Assembly: GCF_003719305.1 (NCBI RefSeq) | Contig: NZ_RARC01000005.1 | Location: 124,001-188,000, forward strand | Direction of reading: 5' to 3' | DNA: 64,000 nt | Source: Mycolicibacterium stellerae | GTDB taxonomy: Bacteria; Actinomycetota; Actinomycetes; Mycobacteriales; Mycobacteriaceae | Shown: in pieces, positions 1 through 10,027 of the stretch | How the letters are laid out: each line of letters opens with the position of its first letter | Numbering within the stretch: position 1 is the stretch's first letter | Position numbers and translations under genes: made by a program | Notes under the pieces: model-generated | Database searches by the model: none | The model's input: the letters and a program-made list of their open reading frames with translations, nothing else | Told to the model about the DNA's origin: nothing

Positions 1-231
1 GGCACCAGCGAGATCCAGCGGGTCGTCATCTCCAATGCACTGGGTGCAGCCGACGGCAAACCGCCCCTGCACGTCAACCTCGAACCGTCCGGTGGGCCGC
101 TGAACCGCTGGTTCGGCCGTGGCACCCCGGCCCGCACCCAGGTGGCGAACTCCGCCCTCGGCATGAAGGATCGCATCCCGCAGCCGATCATGTCGCTTGC
201 CATGAAGGTGCTGCAGCCGCCAAGAAAGTAA
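1..231 (+). CDS. Acyl-CoA dehydrogenase, C-terminal fragment
   Basis: The window opens inside this gene; the last 76 codons are visible and end in TAA at 229-231. The first residues read GTSEIQR, the motif near the C-terminus of acyl-CoA dehydrogenases that lies by the FAD and the adjoining subunit. A 60-residue tail rich in Pro, Arg and Lys follows. The family oxidises acyl-CoA thioesters to enoyl-CoA and passes electrons to ETF. The substrate cannot be told from this fragment. The next gene starts 94 nt downstream on the same strand. Confidence 0.8.
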   Translation, partial: GTSEIQRVVISNALGAADGKPPLHVNLEPSGGPLNRWFGRGTPARTQVANSALGMKDRIPQPIMSLAMKVLQPPRK

Positions 232-325
232 CAAAGTTACCGGTACCCCTGGTTTCGTCTACGCGAAATCTGGCAACATTACCGACCGGTAAGAAGTTTC
301 CTCCGATACGCACCAGGTGGGGCAG

Positions 326-2161
326 ATGACGGGTTCGACGGAGATTTCGTTCATCGCTGCGGCGGACGAGGGCGGCGGCGCCGAGATTAGCCAAGTGATC
401 GGCATGACGGTGGTCGCGCTGATCATCGGGGCGTTGCTGTGCTGGCTCGGTTACCTGCATCGGGCCCGCAAGATCACCTGGGTCAACAGCGTCGCCGAAT
501 ACGCAGGCCGCAAATTCAAGCGGCCGCCGTGGGTGGCGGTGCCGATGACGCTGTTCATCGGGACACTGATCTGCGCACTGTTCGGGTTCATCTGGGACGT
601 CAGCCTGCACATCGGCAAGGGCCGCGACCCCGGTCCGCTGGCCAACCCGGCGCACTACTTCATCCTGGTCGGCTTGTTCCTGCTGTTCGTCGCCGGCTGC
701 GCGGCGATCGTGCTGCCCTACGAGAAGCCCGGCCCGTTCGCGGTTCGCATCACCAAGGACTGGTACGCGCCGGTCGGCGGTTTCCTGATGGCAGGCTGTG
801 GCCTCTATGCGCTGACCGGCTTCCCGCTCGACGACGTCTGGCACCGCATCTTCGGCCAGGACGTCACGCTGTGGGGGCCGACCCACCTGATGATGATCGG
901 CGGCGCCGGGTTCGCAACGATCTCTGCGCTGCTGCTCGACTACGAGGGCGAACGGGCGATGGGCGACGACAAGCCCAAGGACGGCTTCTTCCTCAAGGGC
1001 GTGAAGTATCTCGGCTTCGGCGGCATCATCATCGGCCTTTCGGTGTTCCAGATCGAGTTCGACTTCGGCGTTCCCCAGTTCCGGCAGGTGTTCGAACCGA
1101 TGCTGATCGCGGCGGCGGGGGCATTCGGGCTCGTCGCGGCGCGGATCATGCTCGGTCGCTTCGGCGCGATACTTGCCGCGTTGTTCGCGATCGCGCTGCG
1201 CGGCCTCGTCGCGCTGATCGTCGGCCCGGTACTCGGTGCGCCGATCAACTGGTTCGCGTCGTACCTCGGCGCTGCGATCGTGATCGAACTCCTCGCGCTG
1301 ACGCCGGTGTTCAAGCGGCCCATCCTTTTCGGCCTCGTCGGTGGTCTATTGGTCAGCACCGTCGGACTGTGGCTGGAGTCCTTCTGGATAGATGCCGTCT
1401 ACCACTATCCGTGGCCGTCGAGCATCTGGCCCGAGGCGCTGATGATGGCCGTGCCCGTCACGGTTCTCACCGGCGCATGCGGCGCGATGCTCGGCATGGT
1501 GCTCACCGCTCAGCGGCTGCCGAACCGGGCCATCGGCATCGGACTGGTGGCGTTGACCGTTATCGCCATCGGCGGCGCGACCGCCAACGGACTGCGCTAC
1601 GAGGTGCCGCAGAACGCCACCGCAACGGTGAGCTTGACCGAGGTGCCCGGCTCCGCCGACAAGCGCATGGTCACCGCCGACGTTCGGATCAACCCGCCCG
1701 ACCTCATCAGCGCGGCCCCGAACTGGGTGTCGGTCCTCGGCTGGCAGGGCGGCCTGGCCAACGACCGCGGCATCTTCGTCGATCGTCTGGAACGGCTCGG
1801 GCCCGGGCACTACCGCTCGACGCAGCCGCTGCCCGTCTACGGAAAGTGGAAGACGCTGCTGCGCGTGCACGACGGCCGAATCTTGACCGCTGTGCCGATC
1901 TTCCTGGCGGGTGACCCGGGTATCGGGGCGCCCGAGGTGCCCGCCCAGCCGTCGATGACGCGGCCGTTCGTCGCCGAGATCACCATCCTGCAGCGCGAGC
2001 GCAAACCGGACACGCCCATGGAGCTGTGGACCGTCGGCGGCCTGGTGGTGCTCACCTGCACGCTGATCATGATCGGCGGCCTCACCTGGGGCGCGGGCCG
2101 CATCAACCGCAGAGAGCCCACCGACACGAAGGCGGAGCTGCAGCCGTCGGCGCAGGCATGA
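326..2161 (+). CDS. Large polytopic membrane protein with extracytoplasmic C-terminal domain
   Basis: A 611-residue protein, function not recognised. I start it at ATG 326 because AGGTGG lies 5 nt upstream; a GTG at 317 is the alternative. Roughly the first 425 residues are a series of about ten hydrophobic segments, several with conserved-looking His (VSLHIGKG, NPAHYF, VWHRIFG, PTHLMMIGG, VYHYPWP). Residues ~430-570 form a soluble, beta-rich region (includes GPGHYRST and PVYGKWKTL), loosely like YtkA/FixH/CopC-type domains, followed by one last membrane segment. The stop overlaps the next start (ATGA), so the four genes from here to 4108 look translationally coupled. The His-rich membrane segments and the cupredoxin-like partner suggest metal or haem handling; this is inference only. 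Confidence 0.85.
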   Translation: MTGSTEISFIAAADEGGGAEISQVIGMTVVALIIGALLCWLGYLHRARKITWVNSVAEYAGRKFKRPPWVAVPMTLFIGTLICALFGFIWDVSLHIGKGRDPGPLANPAHYFILVGLFLLFVAGCAAIVLPYEKPGPFAVRITKDWYAPVGGFLMAGCGLYALTGFPLDDVWHRIFGQDVTLWGPTHLMMIGGAGFATISALLLDYEGERAMGDDKPKDGFFLKGVKYLGFGGIIIGLSVFQIEFDFGVPQFRQVFEPMLIAAAGAFGLVAARIMLGRFGAILAALFAIALRGLVALIVGPVLGAPINWFASYLGAAIVIELLALTPVFKRPILFGLVGGLLVSTVGLWLESFWIDAVYHYPWPSSIWPEALMMAVPVTVLTGACGAMLGMVLTAQRLPNRAIGIGLVALTVIAIGGATANGLRYEVPQNATATVSLTEVPGSADKRMVTADVRINPPDLISAAPNWVSVLGWQGGLANDRGIFVDRLERLGPGHYRSTQPLPVYGKWKTLLRVHDGRILTAVPIFLAGDPGIGAPEVPAQPSMTRPFVAEITILQRERKPDTPMELWTVGGLVVLTCTLIMIGGLTWGAGRINRREPTDTKAELQPSAQA

Positions 2162-2334
2162 CGGCCGGGGCCGACGTAGTCGTCCTTGCCGACCACTCGC
2201 TGCTGCTGGCCATCCCAGCCTTCGTCCCTGCGTTCGTGGTGGCAGGCGTCGTCGCCTACATCGCGTTGAAGGACCGGCGAAACAGAGACGGGCCTCACAG
2301 TGAAGAGCCCGCCTCCACCGACCAAGATGATTGA
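2158..2334 (+). CDS. Small membrane protein, 58 residues
   Basis: A short gene nested between two larger ones. ATG 2158 overlaps the upstream TGA by four bases and the frame closes at TGA 2332-2334, two bases before the lipoprotein GTG. The product has one hydrophobic segment (about residues 12-37, LLLAIPAFVPAFVVAGVVAY) and a charged tail rich in Asp, Glu and Arg, so it is probably a single-span protein with a cytoplasmic tail. The tight overlaps on both sides argue that it is real rather than a chance frame. It may be an assembly or accessory subunit for the two large membrane proteins; function unknown. Confidence 0.7.
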   Translation: MTAGADVVVLADHSLLLAIPAFVPAFVVAGVVAYIALKDRRNRDGPHSEEPASTDQDD

Positions 2335-2336
2335 CC

Positions 2337-2780
2337 GTGACTCCAACTCATCGCGATAGACGACTCCTCGTATTGCTCGCCGCCGGTGGATTGCTGATCG
2401 CCGGCTGCGGTGGCGGCGGCGGTGGCTCCGAGAGCGCGCCGAGCTCGTCGGGCCCGCCGTCGGTGACGACCATCAACCCGTCGGACATGCAGAACGAGCA
2501 GGCGCCTCCCGACCGTCTGCTCATCGACGTCACCATCAAGGGCGGTGAGATCAACCCGCTCAACGCGCAACTCGAGGCCAAGACGAACGAGCCGATCGTT
2601 GTGAAGGTCGACAGCGATGTGGCCGATGAGCTCCACGTGCACTCCACGCCCGACCACACCTTCAAGATCGAGGCCAAGCCGGGGCAGCAGTTCCAGTTCA
2701 CCGTCGGCGTGCCCGGCAAGGTCGACATCGAACTGCACCAGCTCGCAAAGACGGTCGCAACGGTGCAAGTGCAGCCGTGA
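2337..2780 (+). CDS. Cupredoxin-like lipoprotein
   Basis: A 147-residue predicted lipoprotein. The N-terminus has a basic stretch, a hydrophobic core and a lipobox (LIAGC, Cys24), followed by a Gly/Ser/Pro-rich linker. Residues ~60-147 look like a cupredoxin-type beta-sandwich (KVDSDVADELHVHSTPDHTF, then GVPGKVDIELHQ). Histidines are present (ELHVH, DHTF, ELHQ), but the Cys normally supplied to a type 1 copper site by the C-terminal loop is absent, so a classical blue-copper centre is unlikely. I prefer GTG 2337; a TTG at 2331 would overlap the previous stop. The stop overlaps the next GTG (GTGA), linking it to the membrane protein downstream. Confidence 0.8.
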   Translation: MTPTHRDRRLLVLLAAGGLLIAGCGGGGGGSESAPSSSGPPSVTTINPSDMQNEQAPPDRLLIDVTIKGGEINPLNAQLEAKTNEPIVVKVDSDVADELHVHSTPDHTFKIEAKPGQQFQFTVGVPGKVDIELHQLAKTVATVQVQP

Positions 2781-4108
2781 CCGACGGATCCGTCGTGGTG
2801 CTGGCGCATGGCCTCGGCGGGTCGTCGGATCTACCGATCCCCTACACGTACGCCCTCATCGGGGCGGCCTGGGCTCTCACCTTCACCTTCGCCGTGGTGG
2901 CCTTCGCATGGCGGCGGCCGCGATTCGATCCGGACAAAGCCGGACGCGCGCTGCCGCCCTGGGTGACGACGGTCGTGGATGCGCCCGCCACCCGGTGGGT
3001 GCTGGCCGGGGCGGGTCTGCTGTTCGCCGCTTGGGTGGCGATGGCCGCGCTGTTCGGCACGTCGGACGGCAACCCGCTGCCCGGCGTCTTCTACGTGCTG
3101 ATGTGGGTCGGCCTTGTGGCGGCCTCATTGGCGATCGGACCGATATGGCGCGCGGTTTCGCCGGTACGCACGGCCTACCGGCTGCTTCGGTTGGCGCGCC
3201 TGCCCGCAGGCCGCGGCTATCCCCGATCCTTGGGCTACTGGCCCGCGGCCTTCGGCCTGTTCGCCTTCGTGTGGCTGGAGCTGGCCAGCCCCGACCCCGG
3301 ATCGTTGGGCGCGATCAAGCTGTGGCTGTGGGTCTACATCGTCGTGACCCTGACGGGCGCGATCGTCTGCGGCGTCAAGTGGTTCGGCCGCGCCGATCCG
3401 TTCGAGGTGTACAGCGTCGTCGCATCCCGCTTCTCGCCGTTGCGCCGAAACCCACACAGCGGGCGCATCGAGATCGGGAATCCATTCGACCACTTGCCGT
3501 CATTGCCGATCCGGCCGGGCACTGTGACGCTGCTCGCGGTGTTGCTGGGCTCCACCGCGTTCGACAGCTTCTCGGCGATGCCCGGGTGGCGCAACTTCGT
3601 CGACCGGCAAACCGAATCCGCCACCGCCGCAACGATGCTGCGCACGGCGGGACTAGGAGTCTTCATCGCCGTCGTGGTCGTGACGTTCTGGTTCGCTGCC
3701 CGCGCGACCGGTGGCGTCGACGGACGCACCCGACGCGAGCTACCGGGGGTGATGGCGCACTCGCTGATCCCGATCGTTCTCGGGTACATGTTCGCGCACT
3801 ATCTGTCCTATCTGATCGAACGCGGTCAGCAGACCGTAATCGACCTGGCCGATCCGCTCGGCCGCGGCTGGAATCTGCTGGGCCTCGGCAACGTCGAAGT
3901 GAACTACGTTCTGTCACTTCATCCTTCGGTATTGGCCACCATCAAGGTCTGCTGCGTCGTCGGCGGACACGTTGCCGGGGTGGTCGCCGCACACGACCGC
4001 GCGCTGAAGGTGCTGCCGACCGGATATCAGCTGACCGGCCAGCTCGCGATGATGTTGGTGATGGTGGGTTACACCTTCACCGGGCTCTATCTACTTTTCG
4101 GTGGATGA
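2777..4108 (+). CDS. Polytopic membrane protein, last gene of the cupredoxin-lipoprotein cluster
   Basis: 443 residues starting at GTG 2777, which overlaps the lipoprotein stop (GTGA). About eight to ten hydrophobic segments are visible, with a soluble loop around residues 200-245 (WFGRADPFEVYSVVASRF). Near the C-terminus are FAHYLSYLIERGQQ and VVGGHVAGVVAAHDRAL, again with intramembrane His. I do not recognise the family beyond conserved actinobacterial membrane protein. Position and overlaps make it a probable partner of the 611-residue protein and the lipoprotein. It ends 51 nt before the ANTAR gene, which has its own palindrome upstream. Confidence 0.8.
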   Translation: MTDGSVVVLAHGLGGSSDLPIPYTYALIGAAWALTFTFAVVAFAWRRPRFDPDKAGRALPPWVTTVVDAPATRWVLAGAGLLFAAWVAMAALFGTSDGNPLPGVFYVLMWVGLVAASLAIGPIWRAVSPVRTAYRLLRLARLPAGRGYPRSLGYWPAAFGLFAFVWLELASPDPGSLGAIKLWLWVYIVVTLTGAIVCGVKWFGRADPFEVYSVVASRFSPLRRNPHSGRIEIGNPFDHLPSLPIRPGTVTLLAVLLGSTAFDSFSAMPGWRNFVDRQTESATAATMLRTAGLGVFIAVVVVTFWFAARATGGVDGRTRRELPGVMAHSLIPIVLGYMFAHYLSYLIERGQQTVIDLADPLGRGWNLLGLGNVEVNYVLSLHPSVLATIKVCCVVGGHVAGVVAAHDRALKVLPTGYQLTGQLAMMLVMVGYTFTGLYLLFGG

Positions 4109-4141
4109 AGAATCTCTTAATCTCCGCACAATTTTCGCGGT

Positions 4142-4156
4142 GTCAATTACATTGAC
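4142..4156. promoter_or_regulatory. Inverted repeat GTCAAT-TAC-ATTGAC before the ANTAR gene
   Basis: Two perfect 6-base arms separated by 3 bases, ending 3 nt before the GTG start of the PAS-ANTAR gene and covering the place where a ribosome-binding site would lie. It could be a protein operator or a small hairpin limiting translation initiation. No regulator is identified. Confidence 0.4.
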
Positions 4157-4159
4157 GGG

Positions 4160-4843
4160 GTGCCGGGCGACGACACTATCGAGCAGGCGTTAGCCGGGGG
4201 TTCGCCGCAACGGGTGGGGTGGTTCCGCTTCTATTTCGCCGACGAACGGTGGGAATGGTCGGACCAGGTTCAGCAGCTGCATGGCTACGAGGTGGGCAGT
4301 GTCGTGCCAACGACGCAGTTGGTGCTGTCCCACAAGCACCCCGACGACTATGTTCAGGTCGCTGCCACACTGGACGAAATCCGGTGCACCCACCGGACAT
4401 TCAGCACCCGGCACCGCATCATCGACAAACATCAGATGATGCACGACGTGATCGTGATCGGTGACCGGCTCTACGACGACAACGGCGACGTGATCGGCAC
4501 GCACGGGTTCTACGTCGACGTGACGGACGACGGTCGTTCGCGTGAGGACTTGGTCAACGCGGCGGTCGCCGAGATCGCCGAGAACCGCGCGACGATCGAG
4601 CAGGCCAAGGGAATGCTGATGCTGATCTACCGGATCAGCGACGAGTCGGCTTTCGAGCTGCTGAAGTGGCGGTCCCAGGAGACCAACGTCAAGCTTCGCG
4701 TGCTGGCCGATCAGGTGCTGTTCGACTTCGGCCAGCTGACCTACGAGGAAGTCCTGCCGCCGCGGGCCACGTTCGATCACGTTCTGCTGACCGCCCACCT
4801 GCGGATCGGCGCGACGCAGGCGGAGGCCAAGACCGCATCGTAA
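4160..4843 (+). CDS. PAS-ANTAR domain RNA-binding regulator
   Basis: 227 residues from GTG 4160. Residues ~20-130 look like a PAS (PAS_3) sensor fold (FYFADERWEWSDQVQQLHG early, HRIIDKHQMMHDVIVIG and GTHGFYVDVT later). Residues ~140-195 are an ANTAR domain: AVAEIAENRATIEQAKGMLM followed by RISDESAFELLKWRSQ, the three-helix pattern that binds paired hexaloop hairpins and blocks transcription terminators. No kinase, phosphatase or receiver is next to it, so the input is probably a ligand or redox signal through PAS. Targets would be RNA leaders elsewhere. Confidence 0.9.
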   Translation: MPGDDTIEQALAGGSPQRVGWFRFYFADERWEWSDQVQQLHGYEVGSVVPTTQLVLSHKHPDDYVQVAATLDEIRCTHRTFSTRHRIIDKHQMMHDVIVIGDRLYDDNGDVIGTHGFYVDVTDDGRSREDLVNAAVAEIAENRATIEQAKGMLMLIYRISDESAFELLKWRSQETNVKLRVLADQVLFDFGQLTYEEVLPPRATFDHVLLTAHLRIGATQAEAKTAS

Positions 4844-4853
4844 GGTTGGTCGC

Positions 4854-5417
4854 ATGCGGGCGCTCTTGATCGTCGACGTGCAGAACGACTTCTGCGAAGG
4901 CGGCTCCCTGGAAGTGGTCGGCGGCCAGTTGGTGGCGCATGCGATCAGCGAATTCCTTTCCACCCCTCACGGTTACGACCACATCGTGGCGACCAAGGAT
5001 TTCCACATCGATCCCGGTGACCACTTCTCAGACGAACCCGACTTCGCGGCGTCGTGGCCGCGGCACTGTGTGGTCGGAACGGCGGGCGCTGACTTCCATC
5101 CAGAGTTCGATCACTCCGCAGTGGAGGCCGTCTTCACCAAGGGCCGGTATGCGGCGGCGTACAGCGGCTTCGAAGGCACCGACGAATCCGGCACCACGCT
5201 GGCCGACTGGCTTCGCGAACGCGGGGTCGACGAGGTCGACATCGTGGGCATCGCCACCGACTACTGCGTGCGGGCAACCGCCACCGACGCCGTTGAGAAG
5301 GGCTTCACCACCCGCGTGCTGCTCGACCTGACCGCAGGCGTGGCGCCGGAGTCCAGCGCCAAGGCTGTGGAGAACATGCGCGCCGCAGGCGTCGACGTCG
5401 TCGGCTCGGCGGCCTGA
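4854..5417 (+). CDS. pncA: Nicotinamidase/pyrazinamidase PncA
   Basis: 187 residues, the length of M. tuberculosis PncA (186). It hydrolyses nicotinamide to nicotinate for NAD recycling and, in mycobacteria, activates pyrazinamide. The catalytic triad is intact (Asp8 in IVDVQNDF, Lys96, Cys138 in TDYCVR) and the metal ligands are all present (Asp49, His51, His57, His71). The residue before the nucleophilic Cys is Tyr rather than the His of M. tuberculosis. It starts 10 nt after the ANTAR gene on the same strand and ends two bases short of the converging hydratase gene. Confidence 0.97.
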   Translation: MRALLIVDVQNDFCEGGSLEVVGGQLVAHAISEFLSTPHGYDHIVATKDFHIDPGDHFSDEPDFAASWPRHCVVGTAGADFHPEFDHSAVEAVFTKGRYAAAYSGFEGTDESGTTLADWLRERGVDEVDIVGIATDYCVRATATDAVEKGFTTRVLLDLTAGVAPESSAKAVENMRAAGVDVVGSAA

Positions 5418-5419
5418 AG

Positions 5420-6217
5420 CTATTTGCCGGTCCACCTCGGCCGCCGGCGCTCCATGAACGCGCGCACCCCCTCCCTGGCGTCGTCGTGTCGCATCAGGGC
5501 GAGATGAATCTCGGTCTCACGGGCACCGACCGCGGCGCGGCCGAGGTCAAAGGAATCCCACAGCAGCCTCTTGCTGGCGGCCACCGAGGCGGGGGCGGCG
5601 TTGTCCGCGATGTCGTGTGCCAGCTCGTGGGCGGCCGCAAGCACCTCGTCGGCGTCGAGCACCCGGCTGCCCAACCCGAGCGCCACCGCCCGGTGGCCGT
5701 CGAACGTGACGCCGCCGAGCAGGATCTCGGCGGCGTTGGACAGCCCGACCAGTCGCGGAAGAACCCAGTGCGAATAGGCGTCCCCGACCATCCCGCGGCG
5801 CACCTGCACGACCCCGTACTGCGCGTCGGCGGCGAAGTACCGGATATCGCACTGCAGGGCCAGCGTCAGACCCAGCCCGATCGCGTGGCCGTTCACCGCG
5901 GCGATCACCGGCTTGCTCACCGTCCACGCCGCCACGTCGATGCCGGCGGCCGAGAACGTCGGCCCCGGGTCGGTGAAGGTCAGCTCACCCGCCGAGAGAT
6001 CGGCACCCGCGCAGAAGGCGGGCGGGGCACCGGTCAACACGACGACGCGGACCGCGTCGGCCCGGTCACACCACAGATACGCATCGGCCAGTTCCTCGCG
6101 CATACCGTCGCCGACGGCGTTGCGCCGGTGCGGCCGGTTCAGCGTGATGGTTGCCACACCGCGGTCGACGGCTGTTTGCAGTGTTCGATAAACGGGCAGT
6201 TCAACGGGGCCAACCAC
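5420..6217 (-). CDS. Enoyl-CoA hydratase/isomerase family protein
   Basis: 265 residues using GTG at 6217, chosen because AGGAGG lies 8 nt upstream (6226-6231) and a longer reading would run into the treX promoter and coding start. Crotonase-fold features are clear: ITLNRPHRRNAVGDGM near the N-terminus, oxyanion-hole segments APPAFCAGADLS and VNGHAIGLGLTLALQCD, then a C-terminal helical region. The family hydrates or isomerises enoyl-CoA esters; substrate unknown. The acidic catalytic position has VRRGMVGDAYSHW, not the usual Glu-rich pattern, so plain hydratase activity is not certain. Divergent from treX. Confidence 0.88.
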   Translation of the reverse strand: MVGPVELPVYRTLQTAVDRGVATITLNRPHRRNAVGDGMREELADAYLWCDRADAVRVVVLTGAPPAFCAGADLSAGELTFTDPGPTFSAAGIDVAAWTVSKPVIAAVNGHAIGLGLTLALQCDIRYFAADAQYGVVQVRRGMVGDAYSHWVLPRLVGLSNAAEILLGGVTFDGHRAVALGLGSRVLDADEVLAAAHELAHDIADNAAPASVAASKRLLWDSFDLGRAAVGARETEIHLALMRHDDAREGVRAFMERRRPRWTGK

Positions 6218-6225
6218 CGGATATA

Positions 6226-6231
6226 CCTCCT
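6226..6231 (-). promoter_or_regulatory. Ribosome-binding site AGGAGG deciding the hydratase start
   Basis: A consensus Shine-Dalgarno on the minus strand, 8 nt ahead of GTG 6217. It selects this start over upstream in-frame codons. Confidence 0.7.
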
Positions 6232-6317
6232 CGTGAACGTCTTGCCCGCCATGCTCGCGCACCCGGGTGCACCGTATCGTCGCGTTGTTCGGTTTCAGCC
6301 AGCCAGAAGGGTGCCCC

Positions 6318-8452
<2,135 letters not shown>

Positions 8453-8456
<4 letters not shown>

Positions 8457-8794
8457 TCGATGACGTCGTAGAACGAGTCGCCGTCCTCCGGCGTCCCGTC
8501 GATCTGGCCCTGTTCACGGCCGTGGCGCCCTGGGTCAAGGCGGTCCAGTGCGTCGTCTGATTCGGTGACGGTCTCCCTGCTTCCAGGGTCGTCGGCATCG
8601 CGCAGGTCAATGTCGTCGGGCGACACGTCCGGCGTCTCGTCCGCGAGACGTTCGTCCAGCGACTCGTCCTCGCGAGCTTCGATCCACCGCTCCGGCGGGT
8701 CGACGACCTCGTCGCCGTCGTCGTTGCGCACCTCGTCGGAGTCGAGCGCTTCTTCGGGTGTCAGCGGATTATCATCGGAAACGTCGCGTGCCAT
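8453..8794 (-). CDS. Acidic conserved hypothetical protein
   Basis: 113 residues with Asp and Glu making up about a third of the sequence (DSDEVRNDDGDEVVDPPERW, DESLDERLADETPDVSPDD). No membrane segment or signal peptide; probably largely disordered. Function unknown. The start could be ATG 8794 or ATG 8803 (three codons longer); neither has a clear ribosome-binding site. It converges on treX and both stops lie in the same CTAG tetranucleotide. Confidence 0.65.
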
Positions 8795-8873
8795 GGGTCC
8801 CATGGTGCCCGACCCGTGCCGCGGCTAAACGGCGGCCCGCTTCTCACTGACCGGAATCAGCCGAAGGCCCCTC

Positions 8874-8891
8874 CCATACCAGGCAGTATGG
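8874..8891. promoter_or_regulatory. Palindrome CCATAC-N6-GTATGG, candidate TetR operator
   Basis: Perfect 6-base arms around a 6-base spacer in the 296-nt gap between the acidic-protein gene (minus) and the TetR gene (plus). Spacing and length suit a TetR dimer. It lies 200 nt before the TetR start, so it may control a longer leader or the acidic-protein gene. Confidence 0.45.
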
Positions 8892-8928
8892 TAACGTTTG
8901 GCAGCTGTAGCAGCCGTGGCCGCGAATT

Positions 8929-9042
8929 CGGCACCGAGGGGTGCCGCCGGCCGGGCGGGCTGGAAGTAGAAGCCGAAGAGCGGCGGTGACTACCGGCGGC
9001 CACGGTTGCAACAGCACCTCTCGGCGGAATTCATTACCGCCG
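8929..9042. other. Two hairpin-forming repeats in the TetR upstream region
   Basis: CGGCACC-GAGG-GGTGCCG (8929-8946) and CGGCGG-N9-CCGCCG (9022-9042) can form compact hairpins. The stretch 8892-9090 carries no convincing gene; it could be an untranslated leader of the TetR gene or a small RNA. Only the inverted repeats are actually seen. Confidence 0.35.
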
Positions 9043-9090
9043 CTAATCTTTCCCGGCTGTCAAGATGCTGGTAGACGTAAGCTGCCGTGC

Positions 9091-9648
9091 ATGACCCCGC
9101 CGCGCGGCACCGGACGCCGGCTTTCTATCGACGACTGGATCCAGGCCGGTTTCGCCTTGGTCGCCGAAGGGGGCCCGCATGCGCTGCGCGTCGACCGGCT
9201 CTGCGAGCGGCTCGGTGTCACCAAAGGAAGTTTCTATTGGCACTTCGCCGATCTGCACGCCTACCGCACCGCACTCCTCGATGCCTGGGGAAGCCTGAAG
9301 GACCAGGACCGCCAGCGGTTCGAGGACTCGGCAGCCGTCGAGCCCCGCCAACGCTTGAGATACATGATGAGTGCCGTCGCCGGGCCTGCGCAGTGGGCGC
9401 TCGAGCGGGCCATGCGCGTATGGGCTTTGACCGACGCCGACGTGGCCGCCAACGTGCGGAGAAGCGACGGGCGTGTGTTTCGGGCGGTCTATCAGGCCTT
9501 CGTCGAAGCCGGCTTCGACCCCGAGGATGCCGGTGTCCGAGCCGCCGTCTTCTTCGGGGCGGGGATGGGGGTGCTGCACGGCGCGACTCCCGAAGACGCA
9601 CCGGTCGAAATGCAGGAACGCTTTCTGGACTTCATGTTTCGGGCCTAG
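9091..9648 (+). CDS. TetR family transcriptional regulator
   Basis: 185 residues from ATG 9091. The N-terminal helix-turn-helix is clear (LCERLGVTKGSFYWHFADLHAYRTALLDAW, within residues ~25-65). The C-terminal ligand domain is short and not further classified. Upstream in-frame codons encode an Arg/Gly-rich stretch unlike the family and were dropped. A candidate operator is at 8874-8891. It converges on the 121-residue conserved protein, again sharing a CTAG that holds both stops. Confidence 0.9.
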   Translation: MTPPRGTGRRLSIDDWIQAGFALVAEGGPHALRVDRLCERLGVTKGSFYWHFADLHAYRTALLDAWGSLKDQDRQRFEDSAAVEPRQRLRYMMSAVAGPAQWALERAMRVWALTDADVAANVRRSDGRVFRAVYQAFVEAGFDPEDAGVRAAVFFGAGMGVLHGATPEDAPVEMQERFLDFMFRA

Positions 9649-10010
9649 CCGGACGGCTTCAGGCCAACCTTGGCATCGAGGTACTGCAGCAGATCGTGGG
9701 CGGCCAGTTCGACGTCCTTGTGACGCCACTCCGAGGCGCGGTACACGCATGCGATCAGGCCCGTGCGGTGAACCCGCCGCAGGTCGCCGTAGACAAACGC
9801 ATAGCGGGCCTTGGTGTGGTCGTTGGCCCCTTCGGTGAGCCCGAGGTGCCACTGCGCGTACTCATCCCAGGTGTGGTTCTCCAGGAAAGCGTTCTGCGCG
9901 TCCGCGGTGGGCTGCACTTCTCCCCAGTCGCTGTCGAGGACGTACTGCTTCGCATCGATCAGCTTGCGCGCCTTGGCCACCGCTGACTTGTTCACCGCGT
10001 AGGACGCCAT
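9645..10010 (-). CDS. Conserved hypothetical protein, 121 residues
   Basis: Starts at ATG 10010 (MASYAVNKSAVAKARKLID). A soluble, mixed alpha/beta protein with an aromatic-rich centre (HTWDEYAQWHLGLTEGA, ARYAFVYGDLRRVHRTGLIA). I cannot assign a function. It follows the amine oxidase by 17 nt on the same strand and is probably its operon partner. Longer upstream readings are frame shadows inside the oxidase. Confidence 0.75.
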   Translation of the reverse strand: MASYAVNKSAVAKARKLIDAKQYVLDSDWGEVQPTADAQNAFLENHTWDEYAQWHLGLTEGANDHTKARYAFVYGDLRRVHRTGLIACVYRASEWRHKDVELAAHDLLQYLDAKVGLKPSG

Positions 10011-10027
10011 GCCTAACCGGTTACCCG

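Noticed and set aside
8941..9090. Upstream extension of the TetR gene
   Set aside because: The added 50 residues are Arg/Gly-rich and unlike TetR N-termini; ATG 9091 places the helix-turn-helix at the normal distance from the start.
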